From: Tetraselmis striata
Taxonomy: Eukaryota; Chlorophyta; Chlorodendrophyceae; Chlorodendrales; Chlorodendraceae
Length of the DNA stretch: 64,000 bases
Direction: 5' to 3'
Assembly: GCA_006384855.1 (NCBI GenBank)
Contig: VCJN01002483.1
Coordinates: 1-64,000 of the forward strand
In this document: positions 35,049 to 44,728 of the stretch, piece after piece
How the letters are laid out: every line of letters begins with the position of its first letter
Numbering within the stretch: position 1 is the stretch's first letter
Notes under the pieces: generated by a model
Databases searched by the model: none
What the model was told of the DNA's origin: nothing
The model's input: the letters and a program-made list of their open reading frames with translations, nothing else
Program-made: the position numbers and the translations under genes

Positions 35049-36506
35049 CTAGACCGCCGGTTCGACTTCGCGCGGCACTCTGGCGCCGGGCAGATGGGTT
35101 GTTTCCACGGTCTCGGCACCGGCCTTGCGCGCGGTCGCCTCGGCGGTGTCGCGCAGCCGCTCGGCCGCCGAAATCCGGATGAGAACGGGTTCGGCTTCCA
35201 CCAGCTGGTCGAGGGCGGCACGCGCCGCGTCGCTCCAGGCCAGTTCGCCCGGCCGGCGGACCGGCGTCGCGTCGACGGCGTCGAGCTCGGTCGACAGGGG
35301 CAGGATATTGAACAGCGCATCGAACAGCGCGTTGCACACTTCCTGGATGATCCAGCTTGCGCCCGAAAAGCCCATCACCGGCGTTCCGGTATGACGGCGG
35401 ATGATCGCCCCGGGGAAGGAGACCGGAATGTAGATCGCCTTCGCTCCGGCCTCGGCCAGATACATGCGCTCGTTGTAGGAGCCGAACATGATCAGGGGCG
35501 GCGAGGCGTGGATCTTCTCGCGGATGGCGGCATTGTCCGTCTTGGCGCCGGCGCGCCGCTGCACGGAGAAGACGCAGGGCAGGCCCATCTCGTCTTCCAG
35601 GAAATTGCGGATGCCGCGCTCGTAGGTCTCGCCGGCGACGACCGCGAAGCTGGCGGTGCCGAAGAAATCCTGGGTGACCGAGCGCCACAGGTCCCACATC
35701 GGCTTCAATGTCGTGTGCTTTTCGCGCGCGATGAAGGGCTGTGGGTCGAGCCCGAGCATCTCGCCGAGCGTTTCCAGGAAGGCGGTGGTCGAGTGAATGC
35801 CGATCGGTGCCTGCAGGTAGGGGCGATCCAGCGCCTCGCACAAGAGACGCCCGAACTCGCGGTACATGCAGATGTTGACCTCCGCCTCGGCCAGCCGGCT
35901 GACGTCCGCCAGATGGCTGCCCAGCGGGAAGGTCATGTTGACCTCGGCGCCGATGCCCTCGACCAGGCGGACGATCTCCGCGAGATCGGACGGCAGGTTG
36001 AAGGTGCCGTAGATAGGCCCGATGATGTTGACCTTGGGGCGCTCGCCATCCTTGCGCGCCTTGGGCGGGCGCACGCGGCCCTTCTTCGGGCCGTATTCGG
36101 TCCACAGCCACTTCAGGGCACGGTCCGCGCTTTGCCACTGGTCCTCGTCGATGGTGCGCGGCAGGAAGCGTTGGATGTTGCTGCCCTCAGGCGTCACCCC
36201 GCCGCCGATCATCTCGGCGATCGAGCCAGTGACCACGACCGCCGGTAGGTCGGGGTCGAGCACGGCGCGCGCCCGTTTCATCGCGCCTTCCGTGCCGTGC
36301 TGGCCAAGCTCGTCCTCGCCCAGCCCCGTGACGACGATGGGCAGTTCATGCGGCGGCAGGGCATCGGTGTAATGCAGCACCGAGGTCACCGGCAGGTTCT
36401 CGCAGCCGACGGGGCCGTCGATGATCACCTGCAGGCCCTTGATAGCCGTGAAGGCATAGACCGACCCCCAGTAGCCACCGGCCCTGTCGTGATCGAGGAT
36501 CAGCAT
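35049..36506 (-). CDS. bchZ: chlorophyllide a reductase subunit Z
   Basis: BchZ forms with BchY the nitrogenase-like catalytic component that reduces chlorophyllide a ring B. The 485-residue protein has [19 protein letters not shown] near the N-terminus, [20 protein letters not shown] and [20 protein letters not shown]. It starts at ATG 36506, overlapping the end of bchY by 7 bases. It is intact and of normal length. pufQ follows 56 bases downstream. Confidence 0.97.
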   Translation of the reverse strand: MLILDHDRAGGYWGSVYAFTAIKGLQVIIDGPVGCENLPVTSVLHYTDALPPHELPIVVTGLGEDELGQHGTEGAMKRARAVLDPDLPAVVVTGSIAEMIGGGVTPEGSNIQRFLPRTIDEDQWQSADRALKWLWTEYGPKKGRVRPPKARKDGERPKVNIIGPIYGTFNLPSDLAEIVRLVEGIGAEVNMTFPLGSHLADVSRLAEAEVNICMYREFGRLLCEALDRPYLQAPIGIHSTTAFLETLGEMLGLDPQPFIAREKHTTLKPMWDLWRSVTQDFFGTASFAVVAGETYERGIRNFLEDEMGLPCVFSVQRRAGAKTDNAAIREKIHASPPLIMFGSYNERMYLAEAGAKAIYIPVSFPGAIIRRHTGTPVMGFSGASWIIQEVCNALFDALFNILPLSTELDAVDATPVRRPGELAWSDAARAALDQLVEAEPVLIRISAAERLRDTAEATARKAGAETVETTHLPGARVPREVEPAV

Positions 36507-38032
36507 CCCACCGCCTCCCCGGCGTCGACGGCATTCTTGGAGATGCGCGTCTTGGCCGCGTATTTCTTGCGAAAGGCCGGGCGCTCGACCGGCGTGTCGC
36601 GCCATACGCCTGCGGTATCGCCGGTGCCGACGCCCTCGAAGAAGGCGGACATCCGGTCGAAGCGCGGCTTGTTGGCAATCGCCGCATTGATCACCTGCGC
36701 GAGCGAGCCCGCGCCGGCCGGTCCCATCAGCGGACGCGCCGAGATCAGGTTGGTGAAATAGAGGGCGGGGATCGAGGCTTCCTTGGCCGCCTGCACCACC
36801 GGCGTCGTTCCGATGACAAGGTCCGGCTGAAACTCGTGGACGCGGCCAGATCCTGTTCCAGCGAGGCGCGGAACTGCACGTGGACGCCCTTGTCGGCGAG
36901 CCATTGCGCATCCGCCGCCGACCAGGGCGTCTTGGGGCAGGCGGTGCCGACCGTAACGCAGGTCGGCGCCGGATTCGATCAGCAGGCGGGCGACGATCAG
37001 CTCCGAGCCTTCATAGCCGGACAGCGTGATGCGTCCTTTGATGCGGTTTTCTGAAAGCGCGCCTGCAATGGCGCCGCGCATGGCGTTGCGCACGCCGTCG
37101 CGCGCCTCCGGCGCGACATTGAGCGTGTCGGCGATGGCCGACAGCCAGGCGTCCGTGCCGTCCAGTCCGACCGGGGCGGAACCGACGATCGGCCGGCCGG
37201 CTTCCTGGAACTCGCGGATCGAGGCGGTGTAGAACGGATGGATCGCGGCGACGACATCGCCGTCGAGCGCTGCATAGAGCTCGCGCCATTCGCGCACCGG
37301 AACGACCGGGCCGGCGGCAAGCCCCATCGGCGCGAGCATGCGGCCGATGATCACCGGATCGGCAGGGAAGACCTCGCCGAGCAGCGTGACCGTCGGGCGA
37401 TCCTCCACGCCGGCGCGCGGCGCCTGGACGGGGCCGGACAGGACTTCCTGGCGCGCGTATTTCAGCATGGCGCCGGAGAGCACGTCCTTGGCTTCCGCAT
37501 GGGTCGGAATGCCGAAGCCGGGCACGTCGATGCCGACGATGCGCACGCCGTCGATTTCCTTCGGCAGCATCTGCAAGGGAACGCCGGAGGCGGTGGGAAC
37601 GCACAGGCTGGTGACGATGACGGCGTCATAGTCTTCCGGCTTTGCGACCTCGCGCACCGCGTCGCGGATATCCTCGTAGAGCTTGCCCGTCACCAGCGTT
37701 TCCGAAGAGAAGGGCACATAGCCGACAGAGCGCTTGGCGCCGTAGAAATGCGAGGTGAAGGTCAGGCCGTAGACGCAGCAGGCGGACCCCGAAAGAAGCG
37801 TCGCCACGCGGCGCATCCGCAGGCCGACGCGCAGGGAGCCGAAGGCCGGGCACATCGATTGCGGCTGGTCGTGCGGCCCCTTGGGATAGTCGCTCGCGTA
37901 TTGGTCAAGCGTTTCCGACTTTCCAGCCGCGCGCGCGGCGGCCTCGAGGGTCTCCGCGCCCGCGTGACATCCAAGACCGGATGTATCGGCGGCGGGTCCG
38001 GGAGGCTCGGCGGTGTGAATGTCGTCGCTCAT
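36500..38032 (-). CDS. bchY: chlorophyllide a reductase subunit Y, with a compensated double frameshift
   Basis: BchY is the second subunit of the YZ catalytic component. The 510-residue frame is open, with [40 protein letters not shown] and [13 protein letters not shown] segments ([13 protein letters not shown] here). About 36 residues after ESGADLRY (36955 down to 36843) read as Arg-rich nonsense. In the +1 frame the same bases give [20 protein letters not shown] and the family sequence up to QDLAA. One extra G near 36954 and one missing G near 36843 cancel, so the gene looks intact but the translation is locally wrong. It overlaps bchZ. Confidence 0.93.
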   Translation of the reverse strand: MSDDIHTAEPPGPAADTSGLGCHAGAETLEAAARAAGKSETLDQYASDYPKGPHDQPQSMCPAFGSLRVGLRMRRVATLLSGSACCVYGLTFTSHFYGAKRSVGYVPFSSETLVTGKLYEDIRDAVREVAKPEDYDAVIVTSLCVPTASGVPLQMLPKEIDGVRIVGIDVPGFGIPTHAEAKDVLSGAMLKYARQEVLSGPVQAPRAGVEDRPTVTLLGEVFPADPVIIGRMLAPMGLAAGPVVPVREWRELYAALDGDVVAAIHPFYTASIREFQEAGRPIVGSAPVGLDGTDAWLSAIADTLNVAPEARDGVRNAMRGAIAGALSENRIKGRITLSGYEGSELIVARLLIESGADLRYGRHRLPQDALVGGGCAMARRQGRPRAVPRLAGTGSGRVHEFQPDLVIGTTPVVQAAKEASIPALYFTNLISARPLMGPAGAGSLAQVINAAIANKPRFDRMSAFFEGVGTGDTAGVWRDTPVERPAFRKKYAAKTRISKNAVDAGEAVGC

Positions 38033-38039
38033 CTTGGCC

Positions 38040-39065
38040 TCACACCTTGTCGTAGATGACTTCGAGGGACCGCTTGTCGAGCGTCGCGGCAGCGCACATG
38101 TCTTCCACCGTCGCCGGGATCAGCGTGAAGTCGCCGCCGGTCTGTTCCGTGTCGAAGAGTGCGATCAGGTCGTCCTGCGACAGGGGCGCCGGCTGGACCG
38201 GCGGCGCGTCGCGCAGGTTGTCGGCAAGCTCCTGGAAGAGCGGTCCCCATTCGCCGTCGGGGTGGCCGATGATCTGGTAATTGGCGCTCTTGCGGCGGAT
38301 GTCCTCGTGCTGGGGAACGGAGGCGAGAACCGGAATGCCGACGGCTTTCGCGAAGGCAAGCGCCTCGCCGGTGCCGTCGTCCTTGTTCACCACCATGCCG
38401 GCCAGGCCGACGTTGCCGCCGAGCTTGCGGAAATACTCCACCGCCGAGCAGACGTTGTTGGCGACATAGAGCGACTGGAGATCGTTGGAGCCGACGACCA
38501 CGACCTTCTGGCACATGTCGCGGGCAATCGGCAGGCCGAAGCCGCCGCAGACCACATCGCCCAGGAAGTCGAGCAGGACATAGTCGAAGTCCCACTCGTG
38601 GAAGCCGAGTTTCTCCAGCGTCTCGAAGCCGTGGATAATGCCGCGTCCGCCGCAGCCGCGCCCGACTTCCGGTCCGCCGAGCTCCATCGCGAAGACGCCG
38701 TCGCGCTTGAAGCAGACGTCGCCGATGGAGACTTCCTCGCCGGCTTCCTTCTTCTGCGAGGCCGTGGCGATGATCGTCGGGCAGGCGCGACCGCCGAACA
38801 GCAGCGATGTCGTGTCGCTCTTCGGGTCGCAGCCGATCAGCAGCACCTTCTTGCCGAGCTGCGCCAGCATGTAGGAGAGGTTGGCGAGCGTGAAGCTCTT
38901 GCCGATCCCGCCCTTGCCGTAGATCGCGATGATCTGGGTGTCCTTGGTCGCCTCGCTGACCGGCAGGGGCAACGGGTCCTGCGCGGCTTCCGCGCGAAGA
39001 CGGGCGTCGTAGCTTTCGTTGCTCTGCGGATCGGCGTCGATCCTCGGCTCCATGCCTTCTGTCAT
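38040..39065 (-). CDS. bchX: chlorophyllide a reductase iron-sulfur ATP-binding subunit X
   Basis: BchX is the NifH-like reductase for BchYZ. The 341-residue protein has the P-loop [15 protein letters not shown], the switch region GCDPKSDTTSLLFGGRA and the cluster Cys in VGRGCGGRGII and [14 protein letters not shown] 39065 is preceded by GGAGGAAC. It overlaps the bchC stop by 4 bases and lies 7 bases before bchY. Confidence 0.97.
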   Translation of the reverse strand: MTEGMEPRIDADPQSNESYDARLRAEAAQDPLPLPVSEATKDTQIIAIYGKGGIGKSFTLANLSYMLAQLGKKVLLIGCDPKSDTTSLLFGGRACPTIIATASQKKEAGEEVSIGDVCFKRDGVFAMELGGPEVGRGCGGRGIIHGFETLEKLGFHEWDFDYVLLDFLGDVVCGGFGLPIARDMCQKVVVVGSNDLQSLYVANNVCSAVEYFRKLGGNVGLAGMVVNKDDGTGEALAFAKAVGIPVLASVPQHEDIRRKSANYQIIGHPDGEWGPLFQELADNLRDAPPVQPAPLSQDDLIALFDTEQTGGDFTLIPATVEDMCAAATLDKRSLEVIYDKV

Positions 39066-40003
39066 CCGTTCCTCCTCCAGTCCAGGATCATTTTCGTGCA
39101 GTGCGGGTCGCCGAAGGCCGTTGCATAGGCGTTCGGTGCATCGCCTGCGTCGGCGCGGTGGCTGATCAGCCCGCCAAGCGACAGCCGTCCACTGTCGACA
39201 AGGCCCGTCACGGCCGTCAGGTCCGCCGGGGTGAATTCCGCGGCGATGAGAAGCCGGGCCTCGCGCATGAAGGCCGGCGGAAACGAGAAGCTGAGCGGCG
39301 CGGCGTAGAAGCCGGCGAGCGTGATCGTGCCGCCCCTGGCAAGGCGCGCCACAAGCGTGTCGAGGATCGTCGCGTCGCCGCTCACGTCCATGATGGCGCC
39401 GTAGTCCTTGCGCGCGTCGTCCACGCCGTCGACCACCTCGACGGATTCCGCCGTGTCGCGGCGGGCGGGATTGCGCTCCCACACCCGCGGTGCGGGATGT
39501 CCAAGGGCAATGGCGATGCGGGCGATGAGCCTGCCGAGCACGCCGAAGCCGACGATCAGCTCCGGCGGTGTGGCGTCGCGAAGGGTGAGGGCGTGATAGG
39601 CGGTCGCCGCAAGCGACAGGAGCACTGCATCCTGGCCGAGCGCATCGGCAACGCGAATGGCGCGGGCTCCGGGAAGCACCACCCGGGCCGCCGTCGCGCC
39701 GAACAGGCCGCGTGCGCCCTGGTAGCAATTGGCCCCCGGCACGAAGACCGTATCGCCGGCGGAAAACCCGCTGTCGGGGCCGGCCTCGACCACCTGGCCC
39801 ACCGATTCATAGCCGGGAACCAGGGGATATCCCATGCCGGGGAAGGGAGGCATCGTGCCGTCGAAGAACAGCTTCTCGGTGCCGGTGCTGATGCCGCTCC
39901 AGGCGACGTCGACCGTCACGTCGGCGGGTCCGGCTGGCGTCAGTTCGACGTCCCGAAGGCCGATGTCGTGCGGTTGGTCGAGCACAATTGCCGAGGTGAA
40001 CAT
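39062..40003 (-). CDS. bchC: 3-hydroxyethyl bacteriochlorophyllide a dehydrogenase
   Basis: BchC oxidises the 3-hydroxyethyl group to acetyl with NAD+. The protein is MDR-like, with SGISTGTEKLFFDGTMPPFP, PLVPGYESVGQVVEAG and the Rossmann segment VGFGVLGRLIARIAIALG. ATG 40003 (MFTSAIVLD) or 40012 is taken. The longer ATG 40060 lies inside a PpsR box at 40055-40072 and is unlikely. It is the first gene of the bchCXYZ-puf superoperon and ends in an overlap with bchX. Confidence 0.93.
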   Translation of the reverse strand: MFTSAIVLDQPHDIGLRDVELTPAGPADVTVDVAWSGISTGTEKLFFDGTMPPFPGMGYPLVPGYESVGQVVEAGPDSGFSAGDTVFVPGANCYQGARGLFGATAARVVLPGARAIRVADALGQDAVLLSLAATAYHALTLRDATPPELIVGFGVLGRLIARIAIALGHPAPRVWERNPARRDTAESVEVVDGVDDARKDYGAIMDVSGDATILDTLVARLARGGTITLAGFYAAPLSFSFPPAFMREARLLIAAEFTPADLTAVTGLVDSGRLSLGGLISHRADAGDAPNAYATAFGDPHCTKMILDWRRNG

Positions 40004-40054
40004 CTGTCGCATTGGCCTGATCGAAATTGGGTCGTCAGGCTCTGCCTCCCTGAG

Positions 40055-40098
40055 TGTCATCTTAAAACTACAAATAAGAGTGTCAATTGGTTTTTACA
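40055..40098. promoter_or_regulatory. tandem PpsR boxes in front of bchC
   Basis: Two perfect TGT-N12-ACA sites at 40055-40072 and 40081-40098 are separated by 8 bases. The R. capsulatus bchC promoter is known for the same arrangement of two CrtJ palindromes 8 bases apart, allowing cooperative binding. The pair lies 52 bases before the bchC start, in the 119-base gap after crtF. It should repress bchCXYZ-puf aerobically. Confidence 0.85.
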
Positions 40099-40122
40099 CT
40101 CACGAAGGCGCTGTCACGCCCG

Positions 40123-41277
40123 TTAGACACGCGCGACCAGCAGGCCTGCGAACAGCGGCATGCCGGTGCGTCGTTCTGAGATCCGGGAAAAGCCGGCCTG
40201 TTTCAGCAGGTCGCGCAAATGGGCGGGCGTCCTGCAGTGGCCGGAGCGCATCGCGAGAAAGTAAAACTCGAAATAGGCGGCGGCGAATCGCCGGTCGTCG
40301 TCGGTTCCGGCCATGGGCTCGGCGATCAGCAATGTGTCCTGCGGTCCCATCGCGGCGCGAATGGCGCGCAGCAGGGCAAGCACGGCGGCATCCTCATGGT
40401 CGCAGAGCACCCGCACGAGGCTCAGGCAATCGGCGCCGAGGGGAATCGGATCGTCGAAGAAGCTGCCGCCGAAGCAGCGGGTGCGGGCCCCGAGGCCGCG
40501 CGCGTCCATTGCCTTTTCCGCCCGCTCGGCGACCGCGTGCAGGTCGAACAGCATGAGGTCAAGCGCCGGATGGCGCGCCGCGACCGCGCTGAGAAACGTG
40601 CCGTCGCCCCCGCCGATGTCGAGCAGCCGGCGGTGGGGCGAAAAGTCATAGGCCCTCAGCACCTCGGTCGCGATCAGGTCCTGGCTGTGGTGCATGAGAT
40701 CGGAGTAGGCGCCTGCCGTCTTGGCGTCCATCCGGTCCGGATGGTCCGCGCCGGCATAGGCCCAGAACCGGGAGGTCTCGGTTTCCCCTGTTGAGGTCAG
40801 GAGCGCGAGCGGGTCGCTCATGTCGCGGTAGACCATCGCATGGTGCCGGATCATCGCCGAGATCCCGGGGTTCCCCGCGACCACCGCGCCGAGATCGTCC
40901 AGCCACCAAGTTCCGTCGCCGAGCCGGGTCACGAGCTTCAGGCCCTGCGCCGCGATCAGCAACCGCTCCATCGAGGCCGGCGGAAGCCCGCATGCGGCGG
41001 CGAGCGCGTCCGCGTTGCGGCCGCCATCTTTAAGCCGTGTCAGCAGTCCGCTTTCGACGGCTGCAAAGAGCACCTGGGAATAGAGAAAGCCGGCGTTGAT
41101 GCGAAACAGGTCGCGGGCATTGCGCCTTGCGATCCGGCGCAGGCCGGGCAGGCTCGCCACCCGGTTCTGGAAGCTGGCGCTGGCGATCAGCCGGTTGCGC
41201 CAATGACGAAGCCGCGCGACCAGCGATTGGCGCGCGGGTGGCGTCCGGGTTCGTGTCGCGGGAGCTGTCGCGTCCAT
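40123..41277 (-). CDS. crtF: carotenoid O-methyltransferase (demethylspheroidene/spirilloxanthin)
   Basis: CrtF methylates the C1 hydroxyl of acyclic carotenoids. The 384-residue protein has an N-terminal dimerisation region, the SAM motif LLDIGGGDGTFLSAVAARHP at about residue 225, and LLIAEPMAGTDDDRR. ATG 41277 starts 17 bases after the crtE stop. The order crtE-crtF-bchC is the usual PGC arrangement. With crtC and crtD but no crtA it indicates the spirilloxanthin series. Confidence 0.93.
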   Translation of the reverse strand: MDATAPATRTRTPPARQSLVARLRHWRNRLIASASFQNRVASLPGLRRIARRNARDLFRINAGFLYSQVLFAAVESGLLTRLKDGGRNADALAAACGLPPASMERLLIAAQGLKLVTRLGDGTWWLDDLGAVVAGNPGISAMIRHHAMVYRDMSDPLALLTSTGETETSRFWAYAGADHPDRMDAKTAGAYSDLMHHSQDLIATEVLRAYDFSPHRRLLDIGGGDGTFLSAVAARHPALDLMLFDLHAVAERAEKAMDARGLGARTRCFGGSFFDDPIPLGADCLSLVRVLCDHEDAAVLALLRAIRAAMGPQDTLLIAEPMAGTDDDRRFAAAYFEFYFLAMRSGHCRTPAHLRDLLKQAGFSRISERRTGMPLFAGLLVARV

Positions 41278-41294
41278 TCGCTCATGCCGTTCGG

Positions 41295-42167
41295 TCAAGC
41301 GGCGACGACATGGGCGAGGTTCTTCGGCACCAGCCGCTTCGCCTCGCCGAGGATCAGTTTCTTGAGGCCATCGGATCCCGGGCAGTCGGGCACCGCGTCG
41401 ACGGCGGACTGCACCAGATCCTGCAGCTTCATCACCGTGCCGGAGACACCGTCGGCAAGGGCTGCGTTCGGGCGCCCGTTGGCGATGTCCTGTCCGCAGG
41501 GCTTGCCGGTCTCGGCTTCCTCGGCCGCGATGTCGCGGAGGTCGTCGGCGGTCTGATAGGCGGCGCCAAGCGCTTCGCCCACCTGCATCCAGGGTTGCGG
41601 GTCGGCATTGGCGGAAATGGCTCCCGCAGCAGTTGCCCCGGTAAAGAGCGCCGTCGTCTTGGCGCGGTGATAGTCGGCGAGCGGAATGTCGCCCTCGCTC
41701 TCCCAGGCCTGGCCCGCGACAATGCCGTGCGGCGACCCGACGGCCCGCGCGATCGTGGCTGTAAGCGGTGCCAGCAGCGACGGGTTGAGCGCGCATTCGC
41801 GCGCCAGCGTCTCGAACGCCAGCACGATCAGCGCGTCGCCGGTCAGCAGCGACAGCGGTTCGCCATGGACGACATGGGTCGCCGGCTTGCCGCGCCTGAG
41901 CGCCGCATTGTCGAAACAGGGCAGGTCGTCATGCACCAGCGAGGCGCAATGCAGCAGCTCGATCGCGGAGGCCGCCGCATCGGTTGCCGCCGGGTTCGGG
42001 TCGCCGCAGGCGCTCGCGACCGCAAGGCACAGGCGCGGGCGCACGCGTGCTCCGCCGGGAAACACGGAGTAGCGCAGCGCGGCCATCAGCTTCGGCGGCT
42101 GTCCGGTCGACGTGGCAAAAGCGATGGCCTGCTCCAGCCCGCGTTCGATGCGCTTGTGAATGTCCAT
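41295..42167 (-). CDS. crtE: geranylgeranyl diphosphate synthase
   Basis: CrtE makes C20 GGPP for phytoene and for the bacteriochlorophyll tail. The 290-residue trans-prenyltransferase has the first Asp-rich motif HDDLPCFDNAALRRGKPATH, with Asn where the second-aspartate pair is often DD, and the second motif YQTADDLRDI. ATG 42167 has GGGAGGCAGG upstream. It is divergent from crtD with PpsR boxes between them. Confidence 0.94.
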   Translation of the reverse strand: MDIHKRIERGLEQAIAFATSTGQPPKLMAALRYSVFPGGARVRPRLCLAVASACGDPNPAATDAAASAIELLHCASLVHDDLPCFDNAALRRGKPATHVVHGEPLSLLTGDALIVLAFETLARECALNPSLLAPLTATIARAVGSPHGIVAGQAWESEGDIPLADYHRAKTTALFTGATAAGAISANADPQPWMQVGEALGAAYQTADDLRDIAAEEAETGKPCGQDIANGRPNAALADGVSGTVMKLQDLVQSAVDAVPDCPGSDGLKKLILGEAKRLVPKNLAHVVAA

Positions 42168-42183
42168 CAACCTGCCTCCCGAA

Positions 42184-42227
42184 AGTCAATTTACAACGAC
42201 AAACTTAAGTGTCAAATTAGATTGACA
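42184..42227. promoter_or_regulatory. tandem PpsR boxes between crtE and crtD
   Basis: TGTCAAATTAGATTGACA at 42210-42227 is a perfect box. AGT-N12-ACA at 42184-42201 is a one-mismatch copy 8 bases away, the same spacing as at bchC. The pair fills the 95-base divergent gap and should control crtE-crtF and crtD-crtC together. Confidence 0.8.
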
Positions 42228-42262
42228 CAAAATGAGGTGATGTCAATGCACGTGAGGGACCG

Positions 42263-43825
42263 ATGACAGCCGGGGTCCGACGCGATCGTGTCGTCGTCGT
42301 GGGGGCCGGCATCGCGGGTCTTTCCGCGGCCGTGTCGCTGGCTTGCGCCGGTCATGACGTCCATGTGGTGGAACGGGCCGAAAGCCCCGGCGGCAAGATG
42401 CGGCAGGTCGAGGTCGGCGGCACGCCGGTGGACGCCGGTCCGACCGTCTTCACGATGAAATGGGCCTTCGACCGCCTGCTGGCGCAAGCCGGCACGACGC
42501 TGGAGGCGGAGGTCGGCTTGACCCGCGCCGGCACGCTTGCCCGTCACGGGTGGGGCGATGGCAGCCGTCTGGATCTTTTTGCCAGTCCCGAGGCCAGTGC
42601 TGCGGCGATCGAGCATTTCGCCGGGGCGCAGGAGGCGGCGGGCTTCCAGAGGTTCTGCCGGGACAGCGCCGGCGTCTTCGCGACGTTGAAGGACACCTAT
42701 ATCGCCGCTGAACGTCCCGGTCCGGTCGATCTCGCCCGTCGGGTCGGCATGGGAAACCTGCAGCAGATGCTGGCGCTTCGGCCGTTTTCCACGCTCTGGT
42801 CGGCGCTCGGGGGCTATTTCAAGGACCCGCGCCTGCGCCAGTTGTTCGGCCGCTACGCGACCTACTGCGGCTCCTCGCCGTTCCAGGCGCCGGCCACCTT
42901 GATGCTGGTCGCCCATGTCGAACAGGACGGTGTCTGGCTGATCGACGGCGGCATGCATGCGCTTGCCCGCGCGCTCGCAACCGTTGCGCAGCGACACGGC
43001 GCGCGCATCGACTATGGCCGCTGCGTGACCCGTATTTCGGCCGGGACCGGCGGTGTCGATGCGGTCCATCTCGAGGACGGCGAGCGACTTGCGGCCGATG
43101 CGGTGATCTTCAATGGCGACTATTCCGCGCTCGCCTCCGGTCTGGTTGGAGGCGTGGATCTGGGGCAGGCGCCGGTGAAACCGTCAGAACGTTCGCTCTC
43201 CGCGATGACCTGGGCGGTGAAGGCAAAGGTGCGCGGCTTCCCGCTCGCCCGCCATACGGTGCTGTTTTCCGATGCCTACCGGCGGGAGTTCGACGAGATC
43301 TTTCGCAAGGGCCGGGTTCCGTCGGACCCCACCGTCTATCTCTGCGCACAGGGGCGCGACGACGCGGGCGCAAGGATCGCGGATGCGGACGCCGACCCGC
43401 GCGACGCCTTCCTGTGCCTGATCAATGCGCCGGCGCTTGGCGACCGGGCGCGCCACTCAAGCAGCGAGATTGCGACATGTCTGGACGCGGCACTGGGACG
43501 GATGGCGCGCTGCGGTCTCACCCTCGACAGCACGACGATGGAGAGCGTGGCGACGACACCGGCGGATTTCGAGCAGATGTTTCCAGGCAGCGGGGGCGCG
43601 CTCTACGGCAGAGCGTCGCACGGCTGGATGGCGTCCTTCCGCCGTCCGGGAGCGCGCACGCGCCTGCCGGGGCTTTATCTGGCGGGGGGGAGCGTTCATC
43701 CGGGGCCGGGGGTGCCGATGGCATCGCTTTCCGGGCAACTGGCGGCGGCGAGCCTGGTCGCGGACCGCGGTTCGACGCGCCGGTTCCACCGGGTGGCTAT
43801 CTCTGGTGGTACCTCGACGGCGTGA
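42263..43825 (+). CDS. crtD: hydroxycarotenoid 3,4-desaturase
   Basis: CrtD is the FAD-dependent desaturase acting after CrtC on acyclic hydroxy-carotenoids. The 520-residue protein has the N-terminal dinucleotide fold VVVGAGIAGLSAAVSLACAG, VVERAESPGGKMRQVEVGG and the C-terminal family motif YLAGGSVHPGPGVPMASLSG. The end GGTSTA is typical of CrtD. Its stop overlaps the proposed crtC start in GTGA. It is intact. Confidence 0.94.
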   Translation: MTAGVRRDRVVVVGAGIAGLSAAVSLACAGHDVHVVERAESPGGKMRQVEVGGTPVDAGPTVFTMKWAFDRLLAQAGTTLEAEVGLTRAGTLARHGWGDGSRLDLFASPEASAAAIEHFAGAQEAAGFQRFCRDSAGVFATLKDTYIAAERPGPVDLARRVGMGNLQQMLALRPFSTLWSALGGYFKDPRLRQLFGRYATYCGSSPFQAPATLMLVAHVEQDGVWLIDGGMHALARALATVAQRHGARIDYGRCVTRISAGTGGVDAVHLEDGERLAADAVIFNGDYSALASGLVGGVDLGQAPVKPSERSLSAMTWAVKAKVRGFPLARHTVLFSDAYRREFDEIFRKGRVPSDPTVYLCAQGRDDAGARIADADADPRDAFLCLINAPALGDRARHSSSEIATCLDAALGRMARCGLTLDSTTMESVATTPADFEQMFPGSGGALYGRASHGWMASFRRPGARTRLPGLYLAGGSVHPGPGVPMASLSGQLAAASLVADRGSTRRFHRVAISGGTSTA

Positions 43826-44712
43826 GCGACTGCGGCCGGCACGCGGTCACGGTCATCGCCTTCGTCGGTTCCGTGTTCTCGCCCTATTACGCCTGGTCGG
43901 GACGGCGCGACCCGGAAAACCACGTCGCCATCAATGTCGCGCTTTACTCCGCCGGTCGTCCGCGCTGGGCGATGACGGAGCGCGGGCGTGCCGCGCTCAA
44001 CCGCTCCGGGGCCTCGTTCCGGGTCGGTCCAAGCAGCCTGCGCTGGGACGACGCCGGCGGGCTGACACTCGACTTCAATGAGATCGCCTTGCCCTTTCCG
44101 GGCGCCGGCTGGCTGCCGGGCCGCATCCGCGGCACGATCCGTCTCGTGCCACGGGGGGTGACGGGCACGGTCTTCGACATCGACGACCGGGGCGCGCATC
44201 GCTGGTGGCCGATTGCGCCGGCAGCCGGGATCGAGGTTGATCTGGCGCGGGGCGGCCCATCCTGGCGCGGCCACGGCTATCTCGACAGCAACTGGGGCGT
44301 CGAGCCGCTCGAAACCGGGTTCCGGCGCTGGGACTGGGCGCGCGGGCGCCTGGCCGACGGGCGCACCGCGATCCTCTATGACGCGTCCTGTCGCTCCGGT
44401 ACGCGCCGCAAGCTGGCGCTGTGCATCGGCTCCGACGGTACGATAGAACAACGCAGGTTGCCGAAGGCGTGGACGCTCGGGCGCGGAACATGGGGGGTGG
44501 AGCGCTTCATGCATGCCGACGCGCAAGGCGATGCCCGTGTGCTCCGCGCGCTGGAGGACGGTCCGTTCTACACCCGCGCCATCGTGGAGAGCCGGATCTG
44601 GGGCGAACCGGTGACCGCCATGCACGAGACCTTTTCCGGGGACCGGTTCGCCCGCCCGCTCGTCAAGGCGATGCTGCCGTTTCGCATGCCGCGCCGCAGC
44701 GGTCGGGTGTAG
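43822..44712 (+). CDS. crtC: carotenoid 1,2-hydratase (hydroxyneurosporene synthase)
   Basis: CrtC hydrates the psi end of neurosporene or lycopene. The protein has FVGSVFSPYYAWSGRRDPEN, GRPRWAMTERGR, HGYLDSNWGVEPLETGFRRW and VTAMHETFSGDRFARP. The best-placed start is GTG 43822, coupled to the crtD stop. However, family-like sequence (PPGGYLWWYLDG) continues about 60 bases further upstream in the same frame, with no ATG/GTG/TTG until ATG near 43477 deep inside crtD. The true N-terminus is therefore uncertain, or an indel hides it. Length from GTG is 296 residues. Confidence 0.85.
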   Translation: MSDCGRHAVTVIAFVGSVFSPYYAWSGRRDPENHVAINVALYSAGRPRWAMTERGRAALNRSGASFRVGPSSLRWDDAGGLTLDFNEIALPFPGAGWLPGRIRGTIRLVPRGVTGTVFDIDDRGAHRWWPIAPAAGIEVDLARGGPSWRGHGYLDSNWGVEPLETGFRRWDWARGRLADGRTAILYDASCRSGTRRKLALCIGSDGTIEQRRLPKAWTLGRGTWGVERFMHADAQGDARVLRALEDGPFYTRAIVESRIWGEPVTAMHETFSGDRFARPLVKAMLPFRMPRRSGRV

Positions 44713-44728
44713 ACACGCGTGTGCGGGA

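Noticed and set aside
40004..40060. Longer bchC starting at ATG 40060
   Set aside because: That start falls inside a perfect PpsR box, and the added residues do not resemble BchC N-termini.
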